Shown: positions 9,265-18,085, counted from the first letter of the stretch. The stretch is 45,402 bases of DNA from Cecembia lonarensis LW9 (GCF_000298295.1 NZ_AMGM01000032.1:1-45402); one strand, 5' to 3'. Notes: generated from the letters alone by a model not told the origin. Program-made: numbers and translations.

Positions 9265-10362
9265 TTATAATTCTGATACTGAGCCAATAAAGCCTTCAGC
9301 AAAGCAATAATCACTTTCTTCAATAGGGAAAATATCTTCCGTATCGATTTCAAAAGAGGTTACTCCCCAGGAAATACCAACTCCAAAGCCTATCATCATG
9401 ACCTTCAACTTTTTGGCTTCTTGATTTCCATAAAATTCACATAAACTTACCAAAGGAGAAGCACCCGAAGTATTTCCGTAAATCGGTAAGGTCAAGGGGA
9501 TTTTTTCCATGGGGATTTTGAGCTTTTTAGCAATCTGTTTGATGATTAACAGATTGGCCTGATGGAAGGCAAAAACATCATAATTATCAATTGTGGTTTC
9601 TGTTATCGCCAAATAATCCTTCATGGCTTTCGGTACGTCAGAAATGGTAAAGGTGAAAACCGAAGTACCCTGCATAAAGGAATTATGTAAAGTTCTAGGG
9701 TTTCCGTCCTGACAAACTTCTTCTTGTACTGAAGCATTTAAATTTCTATAGCCACCTGCGGGAACTATCAAGTACCTATAACCCTCTCCGTCCGAACGTA
9801 ACAACGAGCGAATCGGGGATACTTTTTCTGATGTTTTTTCCAAGTACACAGCAACAGCCGCTTCTCCAATCAGCATGATGGATGCCCGGTCATTAAGATT
9901 TGTCGTTTTACTTGTTGTGTCACCCAATACCAAAATGGCCTTATCAATATCCGAATTTACCATCATGGAGGCAACTACCTGCATGCCATATACCGCCGAA
10001 GAACAGCCCAAACTGATATCAAAAACGACTGTTTCTGTACTCAGTCCTAATTGTTTTTGTATCACAAAAGCGGAGGCAGGCCTTCTGTAGTCAGGACTGT
10101 GTGTACCAAATACCAGGGCTTTGATTTCCTTGGGATCCAAGCCCTTTTGCTTTATCAAGTTTTGGGCTGCTGCTGTGGCTAAGTCCGATGCGGTTTGTTT
10201 CTCTGAGGTCCAACGGGTTTGGGTGATGCCCGTCATCTCCATAAACTTATCTACCTCCTCGCTACCAAATCGATCTTTGAACCCTTCGGTTCGAATGATA
10301 TTCTTGGGAATCACACAGCTAATTCCCCTGATTTTTATGTGATCAAATTTAAAATATGCCAT
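9265..10362 (-). CDS. 3-oxoacyl-ACP synthase III-like enzyme (KAS III, FabH family)
   Basis: A 365-residue thiolase-fold condensing enzyme with the complete Cys-His-Asn triad: C120 in SLGCSSAVYG, H267 in AFHQAN and N297 in YGNTSGASP. Such enzymes condense an acyl-CoA or acyl-ACP starter with malonyl-ACP, or act as acyl transferases. It is somewhat longer than housekeeping FabH (about 320 residues) and sits in the cassette with two ACPs, two ketoreductase-like SDRs and an adenylation enzyme, so it is best read as a pathway-specific enzyme that extends or starts an ACP-bound side chain rather than as the fatty-acid FabH. It lies one base downstream of the PglD-like gene. Confidence 0.88.
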   Translation of the reverse strand: MAYFKFDHIKIRGISCVIPKNIIRTEGFKDRFGSEEVDKFMEMTGITQTRWTSEKQTASDLATAAAQNLIKQKGLDPKEIKALVFGTHSPDYRRPASAFVIQKQLGLSTETVVFDISLGCSSAVYGMQVVASMMVNSDIDKAILVLGDTTSKTTNLNDRASIMLIGEAAVAVYLEKTSEKVSPIRSLLRSDGEGYRYLIVPAGGYRNLNASVQEEVCQDGNPRTLHNSFMQGTSVFTFTISDVPKAMKDYLAITETTIDNYDVFAFHQANLLIIKQIAKKLKIPMEKIPLTLPIYGNTSGASPLVSLCEFYGNQEAKKLKVMMIGFGVGISWGVTSFEIDTEDIFPIEESDYCFAEGFIGSVSEL

Positions 10363-11007
10363 TTATAAAACTGTTTTAAGGGCGGGGTTACCCATATAAA
10401 GGTTGTCATCTTTGGGTTTGGTCATGAGGACAGCCCCTGGCCCACTACGTACTTTATTTCCTATTTTTATTTTTTGCATGATCAAGGTATTTAACCCAAA
10501 AATATTGTGATCCCCTATTTTCACCTCTCCCGAAACCCTGGTTAGGGGCATGAAAACATTAAAAGAACCTACTTGAACATCATGTGCAAGTGCCGTTAGG
10601 CTATTAAATTGATTAAAATCTCCTACAGCAACATCTACTGAAAATGAACAGCCGCGAACTATCACGTTACCCCTTCCTATTTTGAAAGTTATTGGATCAG
10701 CAAAAAATACTTCCGGATGAATGATATTTGGATAATCAACTTGAGGGTTGATGATTTTCTTTACGAGTAGCTCAATGATTTTTGGCGAACCAATCGCAAA
10801 AACAACTGCAATTTTTGACGGCCAAGCATTTAAGGTGTCACATCCACCTAATACCTTTCCAAAATGAGAAATTTTTGTTCCTTCCAATACCCCATCATCA
10901 AAAAAACCAATTAATTCGTAAGACGGTTTGATTTCATTGATCTTATTGAGGATTGCGGCCACTTCCTTACCAAATCCTCCTGCTCCATAGATGGCGATTT
11001 TCTTCAT
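10363..11007 (-). CDS. NeuD/PglD-family sugar O/N-acyltransferase
   Basis: The 214-residue protein combines an N-terminal Rossmann-like sugar-nucleotide domain (IYGAGGFGKEVAAIL at residues 5-19) with a C-terminal left-handed beta-helix of hexapeptide repeats (from about residue 115). This architecture is that of PglD and NeuD, which acylate UDP-4-amino sugars or sialic acid precursors. It overlaps the PglC-like transferase gene by one base, the usual pair in bacillosamine-type pathways. Because it is also followed directly by the KAS III/ACP cassette, it is a good candidate for the enzyme that transfers the cassette's product to an amino sugar (inference). No dedicated PglE/PglF pair lies next to it. 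Confidence 0.85.
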   Translation of the reverse strand: MKKIAIYGAGGFGKEVAAILNKINEIKPSYELIGFFDDGVLEGTKISHFGKVLGGCDTLNAWPSKIAVVFAIGSPKIIELLVKKIINPQVDYPNIIHPEVFFADPITFKIGRGNVIVRGCSFSVDVAVGDFNQFNSLTALAHDVQVGSFNVFMPLTRVSGEVKIGDHNIFGLNTLIMQKIKIGNKVRSGPGAVLMTKPKDDNLYMGNPALKTVL

Positions 11008-11603
11008 TAATTTTTTCCATTAAAGGGTTGAAATGCTTTAGGATCTTCTGTAGTGATATCCTTCCGTTTGATGACCTTGATTAAGGTCAAAAAAAGTATT
11101 TTCATATCTAACCAAAAACTTTGGTGATCCACATACCACACATCCAATTCAAATTTTTTCTTCCAAGAAATATTGTTCCGACCATTCACCTGCGCCCATC
11201 CGGTTATGCCAGGTTTGACCTGATGCCTTCTAAACTGTTCTTCCGAATACAATGGAATATACTTCTCTAACAATGGCCGAGGGCCAACCAATGACATATC
11301 CCCTATCAATACATTGAATAATTGGGGCAACTCATCCAAGGACGTAGAGCGTACAAATCTACCTATGGGAGTCATGCGTTGTTCGTCTGTCAATAGCTTA
11401 CCCTGTGCATCACGCTCGTCTGTCATGGTCTTGAACTTGATGATTTGAAAGAGTTTGGCATCTTTACCTGTACGGGTTTGGGTGAAAAAGGCGCCTGCTC
11501 CTTTGTTGAAAAATACCAATAGTATGGTAATGACACCCATTGGTATAGAAAGGAGTAGTAGCGCAATGGAACTTACGCTAAAGTCAATGAATCGTTTTAG
11601 CAA
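11007..11603 (-). CDS. Initiating sugar phosphate transferase, PglC-like
   Basis: A 198-residue monotopic phosphoglycosyl transferase. Residues 4-30 form the hydrophobic re-entrant helix, FKTM lies at about 57-60, the catalytic Asp-Glu pair is in SLDELPQL (about 91-98), and VGPRPLL and PGITGWAQVNGRN complete the family signature. It is the short form without the polytopic WcaJ N-terminal region. It would move a sugar 1-phosphate from a UDP-sugar to undecaprenyl phosphate at the inner membrane, starting the repeat unit. The start is TTG at 11603; no suitable ATG precedes the membrane helix. It is the only initiating transferase in the window. Confidence 0.92.
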   Translation of the reverse strand: MLKRFIDFSVSSIALLLLSIPMGVITILLVFFNKGAGAFFTQTRTGKDAKLFQIIKFKTMTDERDAQGKLLTDEQRMTPIGRFVRSTSLDELPQLFNVLIGDMSLVGPRPLLEKYIPLYSEEQFRRHQVKPGITGWAQVNGRNNISWKKKFELDVWYVDHQSFWLDMKILFLTLIKVIKRKDITTEDPKAFQPFNGKN

Positions 11604-11619
11604 GGTAAAAACTTAAAAA

Positions 11620-12744
11620 TTAAAACACATACTGAATTGCCATTTCATAATTAAAGTTTTTTGAAGCTTGGAAGGAGTTCCTCGATAATTGCTCAACTTT
11701 ATCCTTATTACTCAACATTTTTAACACATAATTTTTAATTTCTGATACATCTTTCCCATCTGTGTAAAAACCTAATCTATGTCGCTTAATTAGCTTCTCA
11801 AGCTCAGATCCAGTGCTACCAATAGCTAATAATGGGGCACCAACAGCCATATAATTAAATGTTTTGCTTGGCACACTAGCGTGCGTTGCCTCTGGTTCTA
11901 AGGCTACGACTGCTAGGTCGCCAGCTGCTAATGAATACGGCAAAGTCTCCGCATCTTGCCATGTTAGAAAATGCACATTTTGTAATTTATACTTGGATGC
12001 CAAATCAATTAGCGTATTTTTCTTTGCTCCTTCACCTACAAACAAGAATAGTATTTCTTTCTTATCTTCAAGCTGCTTTGCAACGTCAATTAAAACTTCT
12101 AGTTTGTGCCCTATTCCCATATTTCCTGAGTAAAGAACAATGAATTTATCGACCCATTTGTGCTTTTTTAAAAATAGATTTGAATCCTTGGCAATAGGTT
12201 TAAATGTGTCAGATGCAGACCATACTGAAACTACTTTTACTTTTTCATCATTAACATAATTACCCAACTGCTTTTTCATCCCCTCACTAAGCGTAATGAT
12301 TTGAACAGCTTTGGAAAACACTTTCTTATTTACTTTTTTCCAAATTCTATAAACAAATGAGGATTCCTTTATTCCAATTAACCTTAAAGCATCCGGATAG
12401 GTATCAAATACTACAATGCTAAATGGATTACTAAAAAAAAGCGCATTGAAATAAGACATGGGAGGATTTGTGTAATACAAAACATGATACCCACGGTATT
12501 TGAAGAGCAGCAAAAAAAACAAATGAAGCGTACAAACACCCCAAGTCCATAAACGCTTTACGGTGGAGCTTCTATTGTACTTAATCGTTTTTTGAATTTT
12601 AATGTCAGGATGAAAATTTCGCTCGGTTACTCTATTCATCCCATACATCACCACAACTTCTTCGTATTTTTCTTTAAAGGTATTGGCTACATCAATAGTC
12701 AGGTATCCTGAATTTTGATTGACAATCAATATTTTTCGTTTCAT
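11620..12744 (-). CDS. Glycosyltransferase family 4 (WbuB/WcaI-like)
   Basis: A 374-residue GT-B glycosyltransferase. The C-terminal donor-binding half carries YSGNMGIGH (about 205-213), FVGEGAKK (about 237-244) and the late segment VPSKTFNYMAVGAPLLA (about 310), typical of WbuB/WcaI-type FucNAc or Fuc transferases. It lies between GMD and the PglC-like transferase. Since the cluster makes both GDP-L-Fuc and UDP-L-FucNAc, either is a plausible donor, but specificity cannot be read from sequence alone. Confidence 0.85.
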   Translation of the reverse strand: MKRKILIVNQNSGYLTIDVANTFKEKYEEVVVMYGMNRVTERNFHPDIKIQKTIKYNRSSTVKRLWTWGVCTLHLFFLLLFKYRGYHVLYYTNPPMSYFNALFFSNPFSIVVFDTYPDALRLIGIKESSFVYRIWKKVNKKVFSKAVQIITLSEGMKKQLGNYVNDEKVKVVSVWSASDTFKPIAKDSNLFLKKHKWVDKFIVLYSGNMGIGHKLEVLIDVAKQLEDKKEILFLFVGEGAKKNTLIDLASKYKLQNVHFLTWQDAETLPYSLAAGDLAVVALEPEATHASVPSKTFNYMAVGAPLLAIGSTGSELEKLIKRHRLGFYTDGKDVSEIKNYVLKMLSNKDKVEQLSRNSFQASKNFNYEMAIQYVF

Positions 12745-12753
12745 GAAAAAATT

Positions 12754-13974
12754 TTATTCATCCTGCTGATAAACAGCATGTCCTGCCTTTTGCAAATCCA
12801 AGTCCTTTTTAAACAAGAGCAAATCCGACTCCATCATCTCTTTTACCAGCATCGGCAAATCGTATTTCGGTGCCCAATTGAGTTTGGTTTTGGCTTTGCT
12901 TGAATCGCCAATCAACAAATCAACTTCCGTAGGACGAAAGTAGCGGGGGTCGATGCGAACAATTGGCGTGTTGAGGGTTAAATGCTGCACGTTAAGGCTT
13001 AATTCGGAGTACTCTGAACTTTTAATCGTTAACTCAGAACCCTTAACCATTAACTCAAGACCTGTTGCCTCTGTGTATTTCTCCAAATCAACACTTTCTA
13101 AAATTCCCACTTCATCTACACCTTCGCCTTCCCATCTAAGATTCATTCCCACTTCTGAGAAGGTCATGTTGATAAAGTCTCGGACTTTGGTAGTAACACC
13201 GGTTGCAATAATGAAGTCTTCGGGTTCATCTTGCTGAAGCATCAAATACATGGCTTCTACATAGTCTTTAGCGTGACCCCAATCCCTTAAAGCATCCAAA
13301 TTGCCCATGTACAGGGTCTGCTGAAGACCCAAAGCAATTTTTGAAGCTGCTCGGGTAATTTTTCTCGTTACAAAAGTCTCACCTCTCCTTGGCGACTCAT
13401 GATTGAAAAGAATGCCATTACAGGCAAATATATTATAAGCTTCCCGGTAATTCTTGGTAATCCAAAAACCATAAATTTTGGCTGCACCGTAAGGTGAACG
13501 TGGGTAAAAAGGCGATTGCTCATCGTACATCCCATTGGCATTCTTATTTTCTTCCATTCCTCCATATAGCTCTGAAGTAGATGCCTGATATATTCTGGTT
13601 TTTTTCTCTAGGCCCAGGATACGGACTGCCTCCAAAATCCGGAGTGTCCCAATACCATCAACATTGGCCACATATTCTGGTGAGTCAAAACTCACCTTAA
13701 CATGGGACATTGCACCCAAATTATAGATTTCATCAGGTTGGGTTTCCTGAATTATACGGATCAAATTGGTGGAATCAGTCAAATCTCCATAGTGAAGTTT
13801 AAAATTGACATGGGATTCATGCTGATCCACATAGAGGTGATCCACGCGCTGGGTATTGAATGAAGAAGCTCTTCTTTTGATCCCATGAACCATGTACCCC
13901 TTTTCTAAAAGTAATTCTGCTAAATAGGACCCGTCTTGCCCAGTTATCCCTGTTATTAATGCTACTTTTTGCAT
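12754..13974 (-). CDS. gmd: GDP-mannose 4,6-dehydratase with an in-frame repeat-derived insert
   Basis: An extended SDR of 406 residues that makes GDP-4-keto-6-deoxymannose, the precursor of GDP-L-fucose. It has [15 protein letters not shown] at residues 8-22, the catalytic Y-x3-K in [23 protein letters not shown], and [19 protein letters not shown] near the C-terminus. Typical GMD proteins are about 370 residues; the excess lies at residues 304-338, between TEATG and [14 protein letters not shown]. The DNA of that segment (about 12965-13065) is TTAAC/GAGTTAA-type sequence like the intergenic repeats, yet remains open in frame. All catalytic motifs are intact, so the enzyme is probably active. 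It works with Fcl, ManC and the cupin isomerase encoded upstream. Confidence 0.93.
   Translation of the reverse strand: MQKVALITGITGQDGSYLAELLLEKGYMVHGIKRRASSFNTQRVDHLYVDQHESHVNFKLHYGDLTDSTNLIRIIQETQPDEIYNLGAMSHVKVSFDSPEYVANVDGIGTLRILEAVRILGLEKKTRIYQASTSELYGGMEENKNANGMYDEQSPFYPRSPYGAAKIYGFWITKNYREAYNIFACNGILFNHESPRRGETFVTRKITRAASKIALGLQQTLYMGNLDALRDWGHAKDYVEAMYLMLQQDEPEDFIIATGVTTKVRDFINMTFSEVGMNLRWEGEGVDEVGILESVDLEKYTEATGLELMVKGSELTIKSSEYSELSLNVQHLTLNTPIVRIDPRYFRPTEVDLLIGDSSKAKTKLNWAPKYDLPMLVKEMMESDLLLFKKDLDLQKAGHAVYQQDE
12965..13065. repeat. GTTAAC-type repeat inside gmd
   Basis: On the minus strand this segment reads as two similar runs beginning GAGTTAATGGTTAA and GAGTTAACGATTAA, followed by TTAAGCCTTAAC-like sequence. 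It resembles the GTTAAC repeats of the gaps at 160-200, 1765-1930 and 3195-3245. It is read through in frame as about 34 extra residues of the dehydratase. Confidence 0.7.
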
Positions 13975-14065
13975 GAAGTGAATTGGTTGTTTTGTTAAAT
14001 GTTAAGACGCTTCGCTGTTAAGGGTTAAGGTCCAATTAACACTTAACCTTTAACTCTTAACCTCT

Positions 14066-14407
14066 TTACTCTCTATCATAATCATCCTCGATTCTCACGA
14101 TATCATCCTCCCCAAAGTATGTTCCTAGCTGTACTTCGATAAAGACCACATCTTCACCCGTCTGATTCTGAATTCTATGCTTGGCTCCCAAGGGAATCTT
14201 GGCGACTTCTCCTTTTTTGTAAATCTTATCCTCTCCATCAAGGGTAATAATTGCCTCACCTTGGACAATGGTCCAAACCTCTGCTCTATGATGATGGTAC
14301 TGATAGGAAAGCCTTCCTTCAGGTTTGACGATAATTCTTTTGACTTTATGTGTCGGGGCATCTTCCAATACAAAGTACTCTCCCCCAGGTCGTATGTCGT
14401 GTTCCAT
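14066..14407 (-). CDS. Mannose-6-phosphate isomerase, cupin type II
   Basis: A 113-residue single cupin domain. RPGGEYFVLEDA, the metal-binding segment YQYHHHRAEVWTIVQGEA and the second cupin motif PLGAKHRIQNQTGEDVVFIEVQ match the C-terminal phosphomannose isomerase domain of bifunctional ManC/AlgA proteins. It should interconvert fructose 6-phosphate and mannose 6-phosphate. Here it is a separate gene, 119 bp downstream of a ManC that lacks this domain, so the bifunctional enzyme is split. Short GTTAAG repeats fill the gaps on both sides. Confidence 0.87.
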   Translation of the reverse strand: MEHDIRPGGEYFVLEDAPTHKVKRIIVKPEGRLSYQYHHHRAEVWTIVQGEAIITLDGEDKIYKKGEVAKIPLGAKHRIQNQTGEDVVFIEVQLGTYFGEDDIVRIEDDYDRE

Positions 14408-14526
14408 ATTTTTCGGTTTATTAAATGTTAAGAAGCTACGGTGTTAAGCGTTAAGTCGCTTCGCTGTTAAGTGTTAAATGTTAAACGTTAAGTCGCTCGA
14501 CTGAACGTAGAACAATGAACGTCTAA
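14408..14526. repeat. GTTAAG repeat gap between manC and the cupin isomerase
   Basis: About five copies of a GTTAAGnGcTTCGCTGTTAA-like unit fill this gap (AAGTCGCTTCGCTGTTAAG and relatives). A similar run lies at 13990-14060 between the isomerase and gmd. No regulatory signal is recognised. Confidence 0.65.
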
Positions 14527-15525
14527 TTATTCCACCAATGCACTCCCCTCTTTCGCCAGGCGCTCGTAAATCTTTTTCACCTCCTGCGACATGGATAAGG
14601 GCATGACCATCAAGGCTCCTTGATGCTGAATCACCATCACATTTTCCAAACCATGGAGCTCTACTTGATCATCGGTGATGATGAGATTGGAACCGGAAAC
14701 AAAGGCTGATTTTTCCCTGAAGTATTCAAATAAGGATTCAAAGGAACCCAAATCCGACCATTTGAATTGACTTCGGACAACTTTAATCCTATCAGACCTT
14801 TCCATGACCGCATAGTCAATACTTTCTGAAGGAATAGCCTCGGAAAGCTTCTCGTGTAACTCCTCTTGATGAGAATTTCTGATCACTTTTTGACATGCTA
14901 AAAATATATCCGGACGGTATTGCTTTAATTCTTCCAAATAAACCCCTGCCTTAAAGGCAAAAATTCCACTGTTCCAGTAATAATTGCCCTCACTTAAAAA
15001 TTGCTTGGCTTTATCCGGTGAAGGCTTTTCATGAAAAGCAATCACATCTGAACCTTCACTTTGAATGTAACCGTAACCTGTTTCAGGCTTATGGGGTTGT
15101 ATTCCGAAAGTCACCAAATATCCTTTTGATGCCCAATCAAAGGCCTCCTCCACTGCGCTGACATAGGCTTCCCTATTTTCAATGACATGGTCGGAAGGCG
15201 TCACCAAAAGCAAATCCTCCAAATCAGCTTGGAATGCGGCAAAAGCAATTGCTGCAGCTGTATTTTTAGGTTTGGACTCTACGATACACCTGTAATTGTC
15301 AAAACTTCCCTTGGACAATACTTCTTGGGTAACTTTTAAGGAAGACTTATTAAGCACTACTACCCCTTGCTGACAAAGTTCCGCATTGAGACGGATAGCC
15401 TTTTCAAACAAACTCATCCCCTCAAAAATCGGAATATACTGTTTAGTTTGTGATTTTCTGGAAAGTGGCCATAATCGACTTCCCGAACCACCCGAAAGGA
15501 GGACGTGGATTTTTTTTCCGATCAT
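14527..15525 (-). CDS. manC: Mannose-1-phosphate guanylyltransferase
   Basis: A 332-residue nucleotidyltransferase. The signature LLSGGSGSRLWPLSR (residues 9-23) with the following KQYIP segment is diagnostic of GDP-mannose pyrophosphorylases, as are TPSDHVI (about 114-120) and FHEKPS (about 176). It makes GDP-mannose from mannose 1-phosphate and GTP. The C-terminal isomerase domain of long ManC proteins is absent and is encoded separately downstream. It sits between fcl and the isomerase and gmd genes, giving the complete GDP-L-fucose route except phosphomannomutase, which is not in the window. Confidence 0.92.
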   Translation of the reverse strand: MIGKKIHVLLSGGSGSRLWPLSRKSQTKQYIPIFEGMSLFEKAIRLNAELCQQGVVVLNKSSLKVTQEVLSKGSFDNYRCIVESKPKNTAAAIAFAAFQADLEDLLLVTPSDHVIENREAYVSAVEEAFDWASKGYLVTFGIQPHKPETGYGYIQSEGSDVIAFHEKPSPDKAKQFLSEGNYYWNSGIFAFKAGVYLEELKQYRPDIFLACQKVIRNSHQEELHEKLSEAIPSESIDYAVMERSDRIKVVRSQFKWSDLGSFESLFEYFREKSAFVSGSNLIITDDQVELHGLENVMVIQHQGALMVMPLSMSQEVKKIYERLAKEGSALVE

Positions 15526-15811
15526 TAAAGTTTTTTTAAACTAAGATTTTTAGATCTTAATAGTGTACCTACTAGACTGTGAAGCGGTAAATAATAAAGA
15601 TTGGTCTAAACAACTATTAAGCGGCTTGGAACACTCAATAAACGGGTTAGGCTTAAAAGTATGGATGATAACATATATAAATTAAATGAGAGACAAGCTT
15701 GAACCCTGAATCCTCCGCTTCTTTGCTTCTTCGCTCCTTTGCATCTGCGCCATTCAGGAAAAGCTTAGCAACTTTAAATGTATCGTACTTGAACAATTGA
15801 ACACTGAACAT
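15526..15811. other. Gap between fcl and manC
   Basis: This 286-bp stretch is AT-rich at 15526-15690 without any recognised element, then has pyrimidine repeats (CCGCTTCTTTGCTTCTTCGC, about 15716-15750) and GAACAATTGAACACTGAACA repeats (about 15792-15812). No gene is seen. Confidence 0.6.
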
Positions 15812-16789
15812 TTAACCATTCCCCTTAACCTCAATCCTTACTTCCTTCACTTCCTTTTGATGCTCTAAAAACCACTTATATGTTTTGGTTATTCCCTCTT
15901 CGAGATCAATCGATGGTTTCCAGCCCAATTTCATTAGCTTAGAGCTATCCATCCATTTACGTGGTGTTCCATCAGGTTTTGAGGCGTCCCAATGGATTTG
16001 TCCTTTGTGACTAACGATATTTTGGATTAGTGATGCCAATTCTTTTATAGAAATGTCTGAACCAAATCCCACGTTATATAAATGTTCTGGCAACCTATTT
16101 TCTAAAGCAAAGCAAACAGCCTCTGCCAGGTCATCTACGTGTAAAAACTCTCTCATGGGTGTTCCAGAACCCCACAGTTCGACAGGCTCACTGACCGCAG
16201 TTCTTTTTTCATTTACCATAGCCTCATGAAATTTACGGATCATCGCAGGAAGTACATGGGAAGTATGGAGATCGAAGTTATCAAAAGGACCATACAAGTT
16301 TGTAGGCATCAAACTGACAAAATCCTTCCCGTATTGCTTTCGGATGGCTTCACAGGCTTTTACGCCCGCAATCTTGGCGATGGCATACCATTCATTGGTA
16401 GGTTCTAAGGAGCCAGTTAACAAATACTCCTCTCTCAGTGGCTGAGGAGCCATTTTGGGATAAATACAGGAAGAACCCAAGAAAATAAACTTTTGAACAG
16501 CTGACTGTAAGGCAGCATCTATCAGGTTATTTTGAATTTGCAGGTTTTCCATCAAAAATTGATACGGGTAGGTATTATTTGCTAGTATCCCTCCTACCCT
16601 TGCTGCTGCATCAATCACTACATCTGGTTTCTCCCTTGTGAAAAGCTCCTGGACTGCAGCTTGATTTCTTAGATCTAGTTCTTTACTACTTCTACCTACC
16701 AGGTTGGTATAGCCTATGTATTCCAACCGCCTCCAAATGGCAGATCCAACCATACCCTTGTGGCCGGCGATATAAATTTTTTGATTCAT
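15812..16789 (-). CDS. fcl: GDP-L-fucose synthase
   Basis: An extended SDR of 325 residues acting as 3,5-epimerase and 4-reductase on GDP-4-keto-6-deoxymannose. AGHKGMVGSAIWRRL is at residues 8-22, LGSSCIYPK at about 104-112 and the catalytic Y-x3-K in YAIAK at about 136-140. LWGSGTPMREFLHVDDLA is the family's hallmark. Just before it, residues 197-206 (TAVSEPVELW) are encoded by CAGTTCGACAGGCTCACTG-type DNA, a dispersed repeat related to the one found in capG and at 28088, so a small repeat-derived insert is likely. The C-terminal residues after WFLEHQ are encoded by TTAAC-rich DNA at the edge of the next repeat gap. Confidence 0.93.
   Translation of the reverse strand: MNQKIYIAGHKGMVGSAIWRRLEYIGYTNLVGRSSKELDLRNQAAVQELFTREKPDVVIDAAARVGGILANNTYPYQFLMENLQIQNNLIDAALQSAVQKFIFLGSSCIYPKMAPQPLREEYLLTGSLEPTNEWYAIAKIAGVKACEAIRKQYGKDFVSLMPTNLYGPFDNFDLHTSHVLPAMIRKFHEAMVNEKRTAVSEPVELWGSGTPMREFLHVDDLAEAVCFALENRLPEHLYNVGFGSDISIKELASLIQNIVSHKGQIHWDASKPDGTPRKWMDSSKLMKLGWKPSIDLEEGITKTYKWFLEHQKEVKEVRIEVKGNG
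16175..16200. repeat. GTTCGACAGGCTCACTGACC element inside fcl
   Basis: On the plus strand the segment reads CAGTTCGACAGGCTCACTGA followed by CCGCAG. It resembles the CTTCGACTTCGCTCAGTAC element at 28088-28134 and 25641-25687, and it is translated in frame as part of GDP-L-fucose synthase. Confidence 0.6.
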
Positions 16790-17018
16790 GATTAATTTCT
16801 TAAAAAGACCTTGGAATTCTTTTTACATTCAGAAAATTCATAGCTGAGTGACTAACAGTTATCTTGACTTATATCTCATGAGGTATTTTGAAGTTCATGA
16901 AACACCCCTAGCAAAAAATAAAAGTTTACTTCCCACTTTTAATAGTCTATCAGGAAATGACTTCCTTAAAATTAATGTAATACTAGTAATCATTATACTT
17001 CTGCCGATTTTGGTTGAA

Positions 17019-18062
17019 TTAAATTTTGGTTAAATTGAAACCCAATTCGATCAGCTTCAACTGCCACTGCCACGCCGAGGTCATCATATCATTTACATCA
17101 TATTGTGCCTCCCAGCCGAGTACGCGTTTTGCTTTTTGTGGTAAAGAATAAATGGCTTCTACGTCGCCTTCTCTTCTATCTCCCATTTTATAGTTAACTT
17201 TTACTCCGCTAACTTCTTCAAAAGATTTTATGGCTTCAAAAACACTAACGCCTTTGCCACTTCCTAAATTGATTATCTCAAATTGGTTATTCCACTCGGG
17301 GTGAAATAGTTTTTGTAAAGCCAGTACATGGGCCAGAGCTATATCTGTCACATGAATATAATCACGAATGCAGGACCCATCCCTGGTATTCCAATTATCC
17401 CCAAAAACCGTCATATGGTCACGAATACCAGCCGCAGTTTGTGTTATAATTGGGACAAGATTATTGGAATGTTTTGAGGGAAACTCCCCTAACTGCCCGG
17501 AAGGATGTGCTCCAACCGGATTAAAATAACGCAAAGCAAACACCTTCAGGTTGCTCACCTCACAAATTGATTTTAAAAAGACTTCTCCATTTTGCTTACT
17601 ATATGCATAAGGAGATTCTGCTTTTCTTATAGGGGTATCTTCCTGTACGGGTAAATCCTCAGGACTGACATTTCCATACACAGAACAGGAGGAAGAGAAA
17701 ACCAGATTTTTTACATTATACTTATTAGCATAATGAGCAATAATAAGTGTACTGTTATTATTGTTTTGATAACAAAAAATAGGATTTGCAACGCTATCGG
17801 GTACGGACTTTAAAGCAGCAAAGTGAATAATCCCATCAATTTGGTTTTCTTGAAAAACAATTTCTACATCATTTTTATCAGCAAGGTCTAATTGGTATTT
17901 TTTAATCTTCGCTCCTGTAATTTCTTCTACCAGTTGATAAGATAAGTCAATTGAATTATAGTAATTATCAACTGAAATGACCCTAAAACCTGCTTTGATT
18001 AATTCTAAAAGAGTATGACTACCTATATAACCTGCGCCTCCAGTTACCAATATATTTTTCAT
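17019..18062 (-). CDS. galE: UDP-glucose 4-epimerase
   Basis: A canonical GalE-type extended SDR of 347 residues. VTGGAGYIGSHT (residues 6-17) binds NAD, FAALKSV (about 81-87), SSSCSVYG (about 122-129) and the catalytic Y-x3-K in YAYSK (about 150-154) follow in the usual order, and RYFNPVGAHPSG and RDYIHV are GalE signatures. It interconverts UDP-Glc and UDP-Gal (possibly the GlcNAc/GalNAc pair). A 229-bp AT-rich gap with no recognised gene separates it from fcl. Confidence 0.93.
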   Translation of the reverse strand: MKNILVTGGAGYIGSHTLLELIKAGFRVISVDNYYNSIDLSYQLVEEITGAKIKKYQLDLADKNDVEIVFQENQIDGIIHFAALKSVPDSVANPIFCYQNNNNSTLIIAHYANKYNVKNLVFSSSCSVYGNVSPEDLPVQEDTPIRKAESPYAYSKQNGEVFLKSICEVSNLKVFALRYFNPVGAHPSGQLGEFPSKHSNNLVPIITQTAAGIRDHMTVFGDNWNTRDGSCIRDYIHVTDIALAHVLALQKLFHPEWNNQFEIINLGSGKGVSVFEAIKSFEEVSGVKVNYKMGDRREGDVEAIYSLPQKAKRVLGWEAQYDVNDMMTSAWQWQLKLIELGFNLTKI

Positions 18063-18085
18063 AAAAACAATAAATACAATGTAAA

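Noticed and set aside
13368-13565. Additional minus-strand frame inside gmd
   Set aside because: It is an alternative-frame shadow of the GMD coding sequence.
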